Assembly (NCBI GenBank): GCA_035578905.1
Contig: JAQJVL010000280.1
Coordinates: 372,001 to 436,000, forward strand
Source: Stictocephala bisonia
Lineage: Eukaryota; Arthropoda; Insecta; Hemiptera; Membracidae
DNA length: 64,000 nt
Direction: 5' to 3'
Every line of letters begins with the position of its first letter. The first letter of the stretch is position 1. Below, piece after piece: positions 12,582 through 24,083 of the stretch. Position numbers and translations under genes: made by a program. The notes beneath the pieces are model-generated. The model worked only from the letters and a program-made list of their open reading frames with translations, had not been told where the DNA came from and made no database searches.

Positions 12582-13571
12582 TTACTTTGAAATTACACAT
12601 CAACCATGTCAAGTGTTTCATCGTTTGTAAACTCCATAACAAAAACTCGCAAAAACAATAACCCCAAAAACATTTATTATATTAGGTAATGAAGAATACT
12701 TGGCACAGTGAACAGCAATTATTGTTAGCAGACTGAAAATTTATAGCTTGTAATTTTTTATGTTTTAATAATGGCAGGATTCTAATTAAAAGCAGGCAAT
12801 GGCATTAGTGGTCTACTAGCCCACTTTAACAGATAGACCTTGGCATACCTTTATTAAATTAAATTTTGAGTTCTCAAAATATCAATTGTTTGTGGTCCAT
12901 TGTAAAGCGCTTATTTAGTCCCATATAAATGTAATGCAGTTTAAACCAGCGATGGTTGCGGCACAGAATATAGACAGATATCTGCTGTCTATATTCTGGG
13001 GTTGCAGGCCTCACTAACTAACAAAATTACAGGCACAAATGTTCATATTAGATGGAATATCTATTGTAGGTGTATATAATCAAGGGTTCTATTTAATTTG
13101 TATACAGTTAGTTGTATAAAATATTACTCAAGTGTAAAAAGTCTTAAAATTATATTTACTATCTGAAACCATTATAAAATATGTTCCAATAGAAAAATTA
13201 AGTTGGCCGCCATATTGGGGAATGGACGGTTTTGAAGAATGTTATATACATGATTTTAATCTTTTTTTTTTTTAATTTTAATCCAATAATAATAATTTAT
13301 TGTTGGATAATAATCCAATAATTAATAATTTTAATCCAAAATCAACGGAATACTCCCTATTTAAAGTTTGTTGTCAGATTTATATATTTTAAGATACAAA
13401 TGGTTGTACCTGCTTCATATATAAAGTGGCCAAGAAAAAACCCTGAAATAGCTTGTATCTGCTATATTCTAATTTTTAATCCACAATTTTTTCATTGTTA
13501 CCAAACTTATATTTCTAATTATATGTAGAATATATCAAATCATCTAAGTATTGTTTGATTAAACTTTGCAG

Positions 13572-13654
13572 ATGACTTGGTCAATGAAAAGGAGCGCTAT
13601 AAACAGATCTCTGATGAGATGGTGGAAACCTTTGCCGACCTGTCAAGTTATTAA
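13572..13654 (+). CDS. Tm1: Tropomyosin alternative last exon (third of three)
   Basis: The acceptor is AAACTTTGCAG (AG 13570-13571). The exon begins AT in the same phase as the other two, completing Asp, and encodes DLVNEKERYKQISDEM followed by VETFADLSSY, ending at TAA 13652-13654. The DxLVNEKExYKxIxDExxxTFxxLSxY pattern is the C-terminus typical of arthropod muscle tropomyosins, including a terminal Tyr, so this may be the muscle-type end; that assignment is inference. An AATAAA at 14154-14159 is a candidate polyadenylation signal. No fourth terminal exon was found downstream. Confidence 0.88.
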
Positions 13655-15197
13655 TTTTATAGAAAAACTTTTATATTTTTCACGCCTTTCTGTGATTGCA
13701 GTCATATTTAATCTGTTTTAAGTAATTAATGCAACTGAATTTAATTTTTGTTTATTTAAAAATTAATCTAGCAATGTTGTGATAAATATTTGTTTTATAG
13801 AATAAGTGATTTTATACGATACTTGGAAAAAGATGTTTCTGATAGATTTTAGTTGAGTAAAACATTTAAAAAAATTTGTTAATTTGATTGTTTTACATAA
13901 TTTTTAACATTTAGCAACTACAGAATGAAGTAGAACCTATTGACACAAACTATTAATTTAATTAAACCTATTAATTTAAATCTTTTTCTTCTTAGCTTTG
14001 TACTATAGATTATCAGATTTATTCTTTGGTAGTCATTTCTTTTGTAAGATAAAAATATGAATTATTGTATATACAATAATTATTATTATTATATTTATAT
14101 TATATTATGATTATTATTCTAATAATTATTATTAAAGAAATATTTCTTTAAAAAATAAAAACATGTAGTTTATACAGTAAATTTAGTCAAACCACATGCT
14201 CTTTACAGTGCCTGTGGTACTGTCAACATACAATTTTAATATAAATTTGTACTTAACACACTAACAAAATATTATCAAACAGTGAGATAAATTGAAACAT
14301 TATTAATATTTCGTACCATTACAATTAATTATTGTTAAAATAAATGATAATAATAATAATTTGTAATGCTCCTTGGTTAGTAGGTGAGCGCCACTAACTA
14401 AGGACTAAGTTTTGTAAACTATGTTCTATATAATGTTTAAATAGTAAATGTTAATGCAAATTGACATTATCAAACTGTTCAATTTCATTTTATCTGAATA
14501 AGGTCAGCCTACCAAATTTATACGGTTGAAAATTAGAGGTGTTATTCATTATACAAAATCTTGGATAACAGTTTGGGATAGTGAGCCAATGAGAGTAGTA
14601 AAACATTAAGAAAATATTAGACAACAAAAGTTTTGATCAAATACGAAGAAATTGGGAAAATTGATCGGGTTATTTATTTATGGTTCTAAGGTTTTATGGC
14701 TTACATAAAAACCTTAGAACTTCCTTATGAAAGGTTACACAGCTAATTAATTTATTCCAAGATATTGTGTACTGAAAAAAAAATTAACTAATTAAATTAA
14801 GTGATTTGTTTATTTACTATTGGCTGCTTAGTTTATTCTTATTTCCTTTATATAATGTTCCTTTTTACATTGTGTTGAAGATTTATGTTTAATCATCTTA
14901 ATTTTTTACACATGTACATGGAGTGTGTCCATTTTCTTCTACGGTTTTTGCATTTAACTTGAGATAACACTGCCTTGAAACTTGTGACAAAATAAATTTT
15001 AAAATGTTGGTTATGTTTAAAATTAATTGCTTTGTAAGAAAAAAACTGTCTTGAAATACATGCCAAAGTAAGTAATTATATTATTAAAAGCTTGTTAATT
15101 GTCTGTTATTTTATCATTCCTTCTGATTAATGTTAACTGATTTATCAGTAAGTGTTTTTTTTTTCTTGATGCCAGATCTTTAACTATGCAAACTACC
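13655..15197. other. Non-coding stretch with AT-rich simple repeats
   Basis: Contains ATT/TAT simple repeats at about 14075-14140 and 14345-14362. No gene is visible. Confidence 0.5.
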
Positions 15198-16408
15198 TAG
15201 GGATTAGGCATGGCCTAATTATTAGATGTTTCACAATATTAGTATTAGTTATGGAAAAATATTAGTTGAAAATATCTAATATTAAATATTACTAATATTT
15301 TTCCCTACACGATACCGATTTAATAAGTTGAGCAACAGTAATATTTATAGTCATGATATACTTGTAATTTAGTAATATGTTAATGTTAGTGATTTCTCCT
15401 AAATATATAATAGCAGATTATAGCATAAACTAAGATAAAAATTTTGGTCAAATGAGGGAAAATAACATTTGTGCAAAACTATAACATTTGAAAATATTTC
15501 ATCCATAATTAGTTTAATTAATATAAAACTCAATAAAATTTCTGTAATACTACACAAAAAATCATAAAACAACAAATAATTACACTTAATTTAATCTAAA
15601 TATTAGAATTATTTAAATGACTAACAGTCGTGTCATCAATCAGAAAAAGTGTTTGGATATTACCTGATATATCTGTAAAAAAGAATCTCTGTTTGCAATC
15701 ACACTAATATTGATATATCAGGAATAGCAAGGGATAATATTCTTGTGCCAAGATTATGCTATAAGACCAGCCAGCAGTCAGCATATCATATCAGGAATAG
15801 CAAGGGATAATATTCTTGTGCCAAGATTATGCTATAAGACCAGCCAGCAGTCAGCATATCATATCAGGAATAGCAAGGGATAATATTCTTGTGCCAAGAT
15901 TATGCTATAAGACCAGCCAGCAGTCAGCATATCATATCAGGAATAGCAAGGGATAATATTCTTGTGCCAAGATTATGCTATAAGACCAGCCAGCAGTCAG
16001 CATATCATATCAGGAATAGCAAGGGATAATATTCTTGTGCCAAGATTATGCTATAAGACCAGCCAGCAGTCAGCATATCATATCAGGAATAGCAAGGGAT
16101 AATATTCTTGTGCCAAGATTATGCTATAAGACCAGCCAGCAGTCAGCATATCATATCAGGAATAGCAAGGGATAATATTCTTGTGCCAAGATTATGCTAT
16201 AAGACCAGCCAGCAGGCAGCATATCATATCAGGAATAGCAAGGGATAATATTCTTGTGCCAAGATTATGCTATAAGACCAGCCAGCAGGCAGCATATCAT
16301 ATCAGGAATAAAAAAAATATTAATATTGTATTAGTCTGGATAAGATATTAGTTACTTTGCTGCATCTAATACGAAAAGACTAATACTAATATATTCAGCC
16401 ATCCCTAC
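15198..16408. mobile_element. Candidate non-autonomous element enclosing a tandem array
   Basis: The left side reads TAGGGATTAGGCATGGCC and the right side, inverted, TAGTAGGGATGGCTGAATAT, both followed by TATTAG-rich sequence. TAGGGATGGC-type ends recall insect hAT elements. The match is short and gapped, so the boundaries are uncertain. The interior is mostly the 73-bp array. Confidence 0.35.
15721..16304. repeat. 73-bp tandem array, 8 copies
   Basis: Eight head-to-tail copies of exactly 73 bp start at GGAATAGCAAGGGATAATAT and end ...GCAGTCAGCATATCATATCA. Copies are almost identical; the last two carry GCAGGCAGC instead of GCAGTCAGC. The homogeneity implies recent amplification. There is no ORF. 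Confidence 0.95.
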
Positions 16409-16620
16409 TAGGACATAGAACTCAAGAAATTACAAAATTCTTTTTCTATTTATTATCTCGTATTATTACTATCTAATTTACTTATCAACATAATAAAAAA
16501 CTCTGTATAAAAGACATAACATTATTGAATAATAAACAGTTGTTTAATTAAAACAATCAAAGATGGCACTTTCCAACAGCAATAAAAAATGAAAAGAAAG
16601 GAAAGTAGGATCATATCTGT

Positions 16621-18105
16621 TATAGTTTGTCCAAACAGCCGTGCGCCCTGAAGGATTAGAGTGACCCTCGCTCCCCCACTCGCAGGCACACTCACACGCG
16701 CAGCCTGGCCACCTGCCGCTAATGGTTCTTCTACGAATCACCAACTAGTCCTTGTACTTCAAAATCAATTTTTTTAAACTGTTAACTTTACTTAATTTGT
16801 ACTCTAATAACTGAATTCTAAATGTTATTCCTCGCAAAATGAGTCCAAACACGGTACAATTGTGACAACTTTGAGCGGTTTTAGTGGGTTTATAAACCGT
16901 AAGATTTATAAACCCACTAAAACCATGTTTGGACTCATTTTGCGAGTGGGGCTCAACGATCTGAGTGTTCGTGAATTCATCATAAACTTGTGTCCTGGTG
17001 ATACAGACTCAGAAAGTGAGAGTGATAGTAACACTGAAGATGACGACGACTTTGGATGCGAAATTTTAAAATAAGTAAGTAACCTTTCATTAACCTCTGC
17101 TGTTCATCTGTATGTAAATTTTCCAGCTTCAGCTTTCTAAATTAACTTCCATATTGGCATAGTAAGTTACATTTTTATAAAAATTGTTTTTTGGCTTAAC
17201 ATTGGATGTCTGTGGAAATACGCTTGTAATAATTTTACTCTTAGTAAACGTTCCTTGTTACATTGACTTTGAATTTATTTATTTATTGTTTGGCATACAT
17301 TGAATTCTATGAAGACACATTTAAGAAACCTCATTGACTATGTTGCTATGTAAATATGCTCGTGTTAGTTTAATAATATTATTTTCTTGATTTTACAGTT
17401 ATTGTAAGGTAACATAACGAATTAATAATTATTTTTATTTTGTTTTACTTCAGTTTACGTTCCCTGTTATCTTGATTCTGATTTAGTTTATTGTTTTTGC
17501 ACACGTCAGAAATGTTAGAAGACACTCGTAAGAAGCCTTCTTAACATGGGATGGTTATGTAAATATGTTTGTGTTAGTTTTATGATTTAAAATGTTATTT
17601 TATTGATTTTTATGAAGTTATTATACAGTAACGTTGCAAAATGAATTTGAAATAATTATTATTTTACTCTTGGTATATGTTCTATGTTATATTATTTATG
17701 ATGTAGTTTATTTTTTCATAAATTTGAAATCTCTACTAGAATTACTGTAATTATGTATATTATTCTGATCGTGCGAATTCAAATAAAATTTCTATAACCA
17801 TTTTTAAGTAGTCAAATTTATAATTTTGTAACCTACTGACCATAAAACCCCTTAGAGTTGTCACAATTGTACCGTGTTTGGACTCATTTTGCGAGGAATA
17901 ATATTTAGAATTCAGTTATTAGAGTACAAATTAAGTTAAGTTAACAGTTAAAAAATTTGATTTTGTAGTACAAGGACTAGTTGGTGATTCATAGAAGAAC
18001 CATTAGCGGCAGGTGGCCGGGCTGCGCGTGTGAGGGTGCCTGCGAGTGGGGGAGCGAGGGTCGCTCTAATCCTTCAGGGCGCACGGCTGTTTGGACAAAC
18101 TATAT
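16621..18105. mobile_element. 1.5-kb element with long (about 250 bp) terminal inverted repeats
   Basis: The left arm (16621-16868), from TATAGTTTGTCCAAACAGCC, is repeated inverted at 17855-18105 with few differences. Both arms include CTCGCTCCCCCACTCGCAGG-type GC-rich sequence, a shared TAGTCCTTGTAC segment and TCGCAAAATGAGTCCAAAC. The inner end of the left arm runs into a second hairpin at about 16875-16924, where GGTTTTAGTGGGTTTATAAA pairs with its inverted copy. No transposase is present, so the element is non-autonomous. Confidence 0.8.
16925..17074 (+). CDS. Small acidic ORF inside the long-TIR element
   Basis: The ORF from ATG 16925 encodes 49 residues, opening MFGLILRVGLNDLSVREF and containing an acidic run DSESESDSNTEDDDDFG. 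Its first 20 bases are an inverted copy of the TIR interior, so the start is repeat-derived. The stop TAA (17072-17074) is directly followed by GTAAGT, a perfect splice-donor consensus. It could be a relic first exon of the parent transposase, where acidic N-termini are common. I do not recognise the family. Confidence 0.3.
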   Translation: MFGLILRVGLNDLSVREFIINLCPGDTDSESESDSNTEDDDDFGCEILK

Positions 18106-19230
18106 AACATATGATAAACTGGAGTGAGAGGGAGAAAGAATCAGTTGCCTGTGACAGTGTACATAGTAATAGCAAAGATTGTAGTTCTATAGTCTTTGGT
18201 AATAGCCAGGTGTACACACTCAACAGTTGAACCTCTTGAAACCAATCGCAGAGATATTGGTCTATAATTTCATTAATTTGAGCAATCAGTAGTGCTACCA
18301 TTCTTGTGAATAGGTCTTTAGCAATTGTAGCAAGACACCAATGTGCATACAGATATTGTAAAGATATTCTAAAAATGGAACAAAAATTGGATTAGGTGTT
18401 TTTAAAGTCTACCTTTATTTGGTTAAGTCCTCCTCCTTTATTTTTCATTCCATTCATTTTTCTAAGTAATTCTTGTTGATTGGTCAGGTAGAGAAAGAAG
18501 CCATCAGAAATGTTCTAATTTAATATGTATTCATTGTCAACATTATCAAGTATATTACCAACTAATTTAACTCCAATATTTGTAAAGAATTGGTTGAAGT
18601 TATTCACAATTTGTAACGGTTTAGTTTTGCTATAGATGTTATAGTTTTGTTATTGTATCAGGTATTGTAATAGTACAGTAATGCTAGGTTTTAGAAAATT
18701 TTAATGCCTTTGTTGTTTTTTTTTTGTTTATTTTCAAACTGGTGACATTATTCATAAAAGTGTCCAGTATACTTTAACAGAATAAGTGGTATTTTCATTT
18801 GATATTACTATTTCTTAAAACCGTACTTTTTGTATATGAATTAATGTTCTAACATAAAACTCAATAAAAGAGACCAAGAAAATATGACAGAACTATATTT
18901 AACAGTTTAAAAAAAACTTAAATGTTATAAAAAGACAAGTTTAAATTTTCTCAGCAACAGGATAAAACAACAAAAAGAAGGGATTTTTCATATACGAAGC
19001 GAGAGGAAAGATCAAAAAAATAACCGTGTTTTAAAAAATAAACAAAAAGGAAAAACCGAAGTGACTACAGCAGACCAATTATGTCAGCAAAAGAAAAAAA
19101 AGCGATTTCATTGACCTGCTATTCTTTCTCTCATCAACATGGTAGATGTTCTAGGTTAATCATTTTTGCCAAAATATGTGATAGCATAATGAATAATTTT
19201 AATATGTTCGCTCCCACAGTACAAAATACT
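18106..19230. other. Non-coding stretch, nothing recognised
   Basis: AT-rich sequence with no convincing ORF, RNA gene or repeat. Confidence 0.5.
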
Positions 19231-19239
19231 TTTAGTTAA

Positions 19240-19890
19240 AACAGGCTAGCCAGCACACAATGCTGCCACTTGGTATTTCACCATATTGAGCAGCGGCACA
19301 TATATGTACCGGTTGATACAATTAAAATAGACCAAAGGCACAAATTTGTGCCACTGTCACTATTAAAGTAAATGTACATTTATTTTGCTCTTGTGTATTC
19401 AAAGCTCTGAAACTTAATGTGTGGTCAGTAGAGGTATCTGGCACAACTGTGTGCCGCTTGGTTTCTGCCTATGCATATGATGGCTGGTCAGTACATTATT
19501 TAATGTGTAGTGTTGGTAATAATCCAATAGATATTATCCACGTGGCACGTATACGTGCCGTTTGGGAGTCAACGTGTTATACAGGCAAATGCCAAAAACA
19601 AACACAATACATGATAATAACATAGTAATGTGTGATCGTCATTGTAACAAAAACGGCGCTTATATTGTGTATCATGGAACCTGGGATATCCTCCGCAGGT
19701 ACGGCCGAGAGGGGTGTGTGATACAGCGGGCCTCGTGTGATCATCATTGTACCAAGAACGGCGCTTATATTATGTATCATGGAACCTGGGATACCTCTGC
19801 AGGGTCGGTCAAGAGGGGAGAGTGAGACAGCGGGCTTCGTGTGATCGCCATTGTACCAAGAACGTCTCCTCGGTTTTTGAACTCTGTCAG
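19240..19890. repeat. Diverged ~104-bp tandem array with GGCAC...GTGCC palindromes
   Basis: The right part has clear repeats: TGTGATCGTCATTGTAACAA (19631), TGTGATCATCATTGTACCAA (about 19735) and TGTGATCGCCATTGTACCAA (about 19840), spaced about 104 bp. The left part is more diverged but keeps 16-bp palindromes GGCACAAATTTGTGCC (19337-19352), GGCACAACTGTGTGCC (19440-19455) and GGCACGTATACGTGCC (19544-19559) at 103-104-bp spacing. A related one, CGGCACATATATGTACCG, lies at 19294-19311. Short ORFs here are by-products. Confidence 0.7.
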
Positions 19891-19959
19891 TGCATTATTG
19901 TGGAGGGGGCATCGACGCCTCTTTACAGAGACTCGTCTCACTCAACTCTCGCTAGCTGA

Positions 19960-21425
19960 CCGCTCGACATGAGGTTAGTACAGTAGCTGCTTCAGAGTCT
20001 ATAATTAATTATTGAAATAGTAACTAATATTTAAAATAATCACCACCTACAAACATAGCACTGTTTTATTCCTAAAATAAAAATTGTTTCAAATTGGTAG
20101 GATAACATTTACAGGCTACGTTTTTGGAACTTTTCAAAATAACGCTGCTTATTTTTTTCCCTTTAAGTGCTGTCTTATGTTATGTTTTATAAAACAAAAA
20201 TAAACTCGTGCGAAGTGTTATTTGCGATTACTTAAGCAACCTTTTACTTTGTGATCTCTTCAGGGGTTGAGACATTTAATATTTTTCCTGTACTCCACCT
20301 TTGTGTTTGGACAACCTCCACGGAATATTAAATTTGATCTCTTGAAATTACCGCTTTAATATTCATGGCCATTATGTACTAAGCTCGTTCAATTTTACAA
20401 TAATTTGTCATTTTTTGTTTGTTTTGCCACTCTGATTAATTTTATTTTTTATCACTTTTAGTTTAATATTATCAGAAAAACTGTATATGAAGTTTATATT
20501 AAATATTGTATTTAAACAGTAATTAGTTATTACTAAAAATATTTCTGTAATATTTGCAAACCAAATTTTCTGTCGGTTACACAAATAATAATTACACTTA
20601 TAATAAATCCTTTGTCTATAATGGCTCATTTCAGCAACAGTTTGTGTTACTGTATATTCAGCTGCTGAGCTGACGGTATTCTTCATATTAAACCACTCTA
20701 GCTGTTTACTATCAATGGATTTTATTCGTTTGTGTCTAGGTTCTCTCTCAACCTCTCAAAAGTCGATTCTCTCAAAAGTATTTAGGGTGTCTCTGTCATG
20801 CACCAAACATAATACACTTACTTGATCTCTGATTATGCTAAAGCAATTTAAAATTAACGTGCTTTCATTACTGTACATTGTCCTGATTGTACATAATTAA
20901 GTATTGGTGACAGCCACATAACAAATAACAAAACTATTATCTTTCGTATAGTGGGCTGTTTTTTTATTTTTTATTAATTACTAAACATGCACGTTTTCAC
21001 TATGAACTAAGTAAATCTAATTGAGGTTAAAGTAAGAAATATACTACACAACTCCAGGGATATTCTATCATTCAGTTCGTATGAAATTCTTAAAATGGAC
21101 TAAGTTCATAGATAGACTCAGAATACACAATTTATAGTTTTTAGCTTAATGAGCTTTGTGTGGCTAGCTATATGACTAAGATATGGCTTATTACAATTTT
21201 TTTATGATTTGAAGTATCTGTAAATAAATATAAATAATAGCTATGCTATTTTATGATTGTACATCAATTATTCAGAAGTCTGTAAAAAGTTAATATAATT
21301 TAATGCTCTTAAATTTTTTTAGCTTCACAGATCTAAATAATTTTACAATTAATGAGAAAATGGCGAAATTCCGACAAACTAATAAAACTTGTAATAGCGC
21401 TATTGTTTCAAAACGAATTGTTTTC
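19960..21425. other. Non-coding stretch, nothing recognised
   Basis: AT-rich DNA without a supported gene. Short ORFs at 20408-20686 (-) and 21303 (+) show no family motif. Confidence 0.45.
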
Positions 21426-21427
21426 CC

Positions 21428-22170
21428 ACGCATTGCCAACACTGATGGCCGTGAACCGGCTGCTAGTATTGTTGATATGGTAATTTCGGCACTAACTGTG
21501 AATTGGGAGGTCTGCGGCTAACAACCTTCTCCTGAAGCACAGATTGCCAACACTAATGACCGTGACACCGGCTCCTATTCGGCACTAACTGTGAATCGGG
21601 AGGTCTGCGTCTAACAGCCTTCTCTTGGAGCACAGATTGCCAACACTAATGACCGTGACACCGGCTCCTAGTATTGTTGATGTTCGATGCTGTAATTTCG
21701 GCACTAACTGTGAATCGGGAGGTCTGCGTCTAACAGCCTTCTCCTGGAGCACAGATTGCCAACACTAATGACCGTGACACCGGCTGCTAGTATTGTTGAT
21801 ATGGTAATTTCGGCACTAACTGTGAATTGGGAGGTCTGCGGCTATCAACCGTCTCCTGAAGCACAGATTGCCAACACTAATGATCGTGACACCGGCTGCT
21901 AGTATTGTTGATATGGTAATTTCGGCACTAACTGTGAATTGGGAGGTCTGCGGCTTTAGGCCTTCTCCTGAAGCACAGATTACCAACACTGATGGCCGTG
22001 AACCGGCTCCTAGTATTGTTGATATGGTAATTTCGGCACTAACTGTGAATTGGGAGGTCTGCGTCTAACAGCTTTCTCCTGGAGCACAACACTGATGACC
22101 GTGGAACTGGCTCCAGGAATTTGGTGATATGGAATTTTTGGCACTAACTGTAAATCGGGAGGTCTTCAGC
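21428..22170. repeat. ~111-bp tandem array, about 7 copies
   Basis: GGCACTAACTGTGAAT recurs at 21488, 21591, 21700, 21812, 21924 and 22035, with a variant at 22140; the spacing is 103-112 bp. The unit also holds GAGGTCTGCG, CTTCTCCTGAAGCACAGATT and CACTAATGACCGTGAC. The commonest period, 111-112 bp, is near 37 codons, giving short ORFs with repeated SIVDMVISALTVNWEVCG. Indels break the frame between copies, so coding function is doubtful. Confidence 0.85.
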
Positions 22171-23806
22171 TAACAGAATTTTTCAAGCACTCGAATGCAG
22201 CACGGGAATACTGGTGGCCGTGACATTGGTTTCTCTAATTAATTGGGCCCGACAATAAGCAACCTAAGTGTTGTGTTTAGCGATGTAGGGTTTTCAGCGG
22301 CAGAGGGGAATCTTTCCACTACTGAGCTGCTTTGCTTCACGGGCGTGACTAACTTCCGCTTTCAAGTGTTCAACTTCCGCAACAGTGTTTAGTTTAAAAA
22401 GCTGTAATGAACTGTACAAGTTTGTTTAATTGATATTTCTTGTTTACATTATTATGCATTGTGTTATTGCTACTATTAATTATTGTCATTTAAATACTAA
22501 ATAATGATTTAATTTAATCTTTCTAAACCTGATTCGTTGGTATAAATCAAACCTACCAATGGTCACTGCTGCTAATGAGGTAATGGGTGGGGCTTGCTAT
22601 TACGCAGCCAGCACTTAGCCTTCCGTCACTTGGTTGCCATGACGATTTTTAAATAAGATTGCACAGTAGTGGAAGAGTAGTTCTCTATCTCACTCGCACC
22701 AGTGTGTTCAAAATGTCGTTTTCTAGGTGGTCTGTGAATAATGTCATTCTCCTGAGAGCACACTGTTGTCTGTTGAAAGGTTCAAAACAAGAAAATTTAA
22801 TTTACGGAGTAAAAAATTAATTCATTGTGTAAGTTACTTCAGAATCATTAAAACAGATATCCTTAATCCATTTAGCAAAAAAGACTATGACAAATGATAG
22901 ATCCTCATATTTACACGTTCTTATTCTCCGTGGAGGTTTTTCTACTGATTTTAGTTATTTATTTGTGTTACTTTAGTATTTTAAGTCTGGGACAGCTTAG
23001 TTTCTGTACATTTTGGTATATTCTCATTTACTTTTTTTAACCCTATATACGCCGTGTATATTACCTTAAAACGCTACGCGATTTTGATGGTTTCGTATGG
23101 GTTTTTTTTAAAAAATCATAAAAATTTATTCCCATCCCCTAAATATAGAGTGCTGTATATCATTTTGTTCACAAAGACACAAATAATTAGAAGGAATATA
23201 AATTAGCACTTAGAATATAAGATAGAATATAGAATATAAATCCACAGCACGTCGATTGTGGAAGATATGGGTGTTTATGAATTGAAATAAGTATAATGAG
23301 TTTTCCCCTTTTTCTAAGATGAAGTATTTGTTATAAACTAAGGCCGACTGTTGCCTAGAAAATGTCATTAATTAATGGCCCAGATGACAAACGAACAGAC
23401 ATTGTTGAACTGAGAACCTTCAACCAACTACGCTCACAATATCACGTTTATCTATATCGATAATTCAATGAGAAACAGTTTTGAGGCATGTTAGATTATT
23501 CAGAATGTCCTCGACAGTAAACGAGGTTGTATTTAACAACAATTTATTCTTTCAGTGGGTATTTAATTTAAAGATCAGCGTTCGATGGTAATAAAATCGT
23601 GAAAACTGTTACAGCAGAAGATGTTACGGTAAATCATTATTACAACAAACGAATCAAACGATCGATTTCAACTAACTATATCGAGTATAAAAAGAGGTTA
23701 ATGGATTTATTCTTGAAAAGACAGAATAAATACTCGTATAACGGAAATGTAAACAACAATTAAAACAATTTGAGATAAGGAAGCTACGGACACATGCTGA
23801 GCATCG
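22171..23806. other. Non-coding stretch before the Harbinger element
   Basis: Somewhat GC-richer around 22240-22400 and 22560-22700. No supported exon was found. Confidence 0.45.
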
Positions 23807-24083
23807 TTATGCCGGGTCCACACCAAACCAACAAAAGAAAAACAAAACAGCAACTCAATGTTTCCCAACATTTTTGAAACAAAAGCGAAACATTTCGGCA
23901 ACAATTTTGTTTTGTTCGTGTTTTCAACAACTTTTTGTTTTCCCGTCGCCTGGCGGTAAAGATCAAAATGTTGCTGTTTTGTTTGTGTTTCTGGCAACTT
24001 TGTTGGTCTAGTGTGTACGCTCTCCACAGGAAGAAAACAAAACTTAAAATTTGTGGTTCAGTTTGTCTCGTGCTGTGTGCAAA

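Larger units (their letters stand above)
11391..13086. mobile_element. Inverted-repeat element interrupted by a SINE and a smaller MITE
   Basis: The left end CCCTTGATTATATACACC (11391) reappears inverted at the right (GGTGTATATAATCAAGGG, ending 13086). After about 66 bases the left arm is broken by about 436 bp (11457-11892) and then resumes with TTAGTGAGGCC...CTGGTTTAAACTGCATTA, which pairs with TAATGCAGTTTAAACCAG near 12930-12950. Both arms continue to GGACCACAAA/TTTGTGGTCC. The right arm is uninterrupted, so it shows what the left arm looked like before the insertion. No transposase ORF remains. Confidence 0.75.

Noticed and set aside
22713..22821. Small ORF starting MSFSRWSVNN
   Set aside because: Only 35 codons, no motif and no splice evidence.
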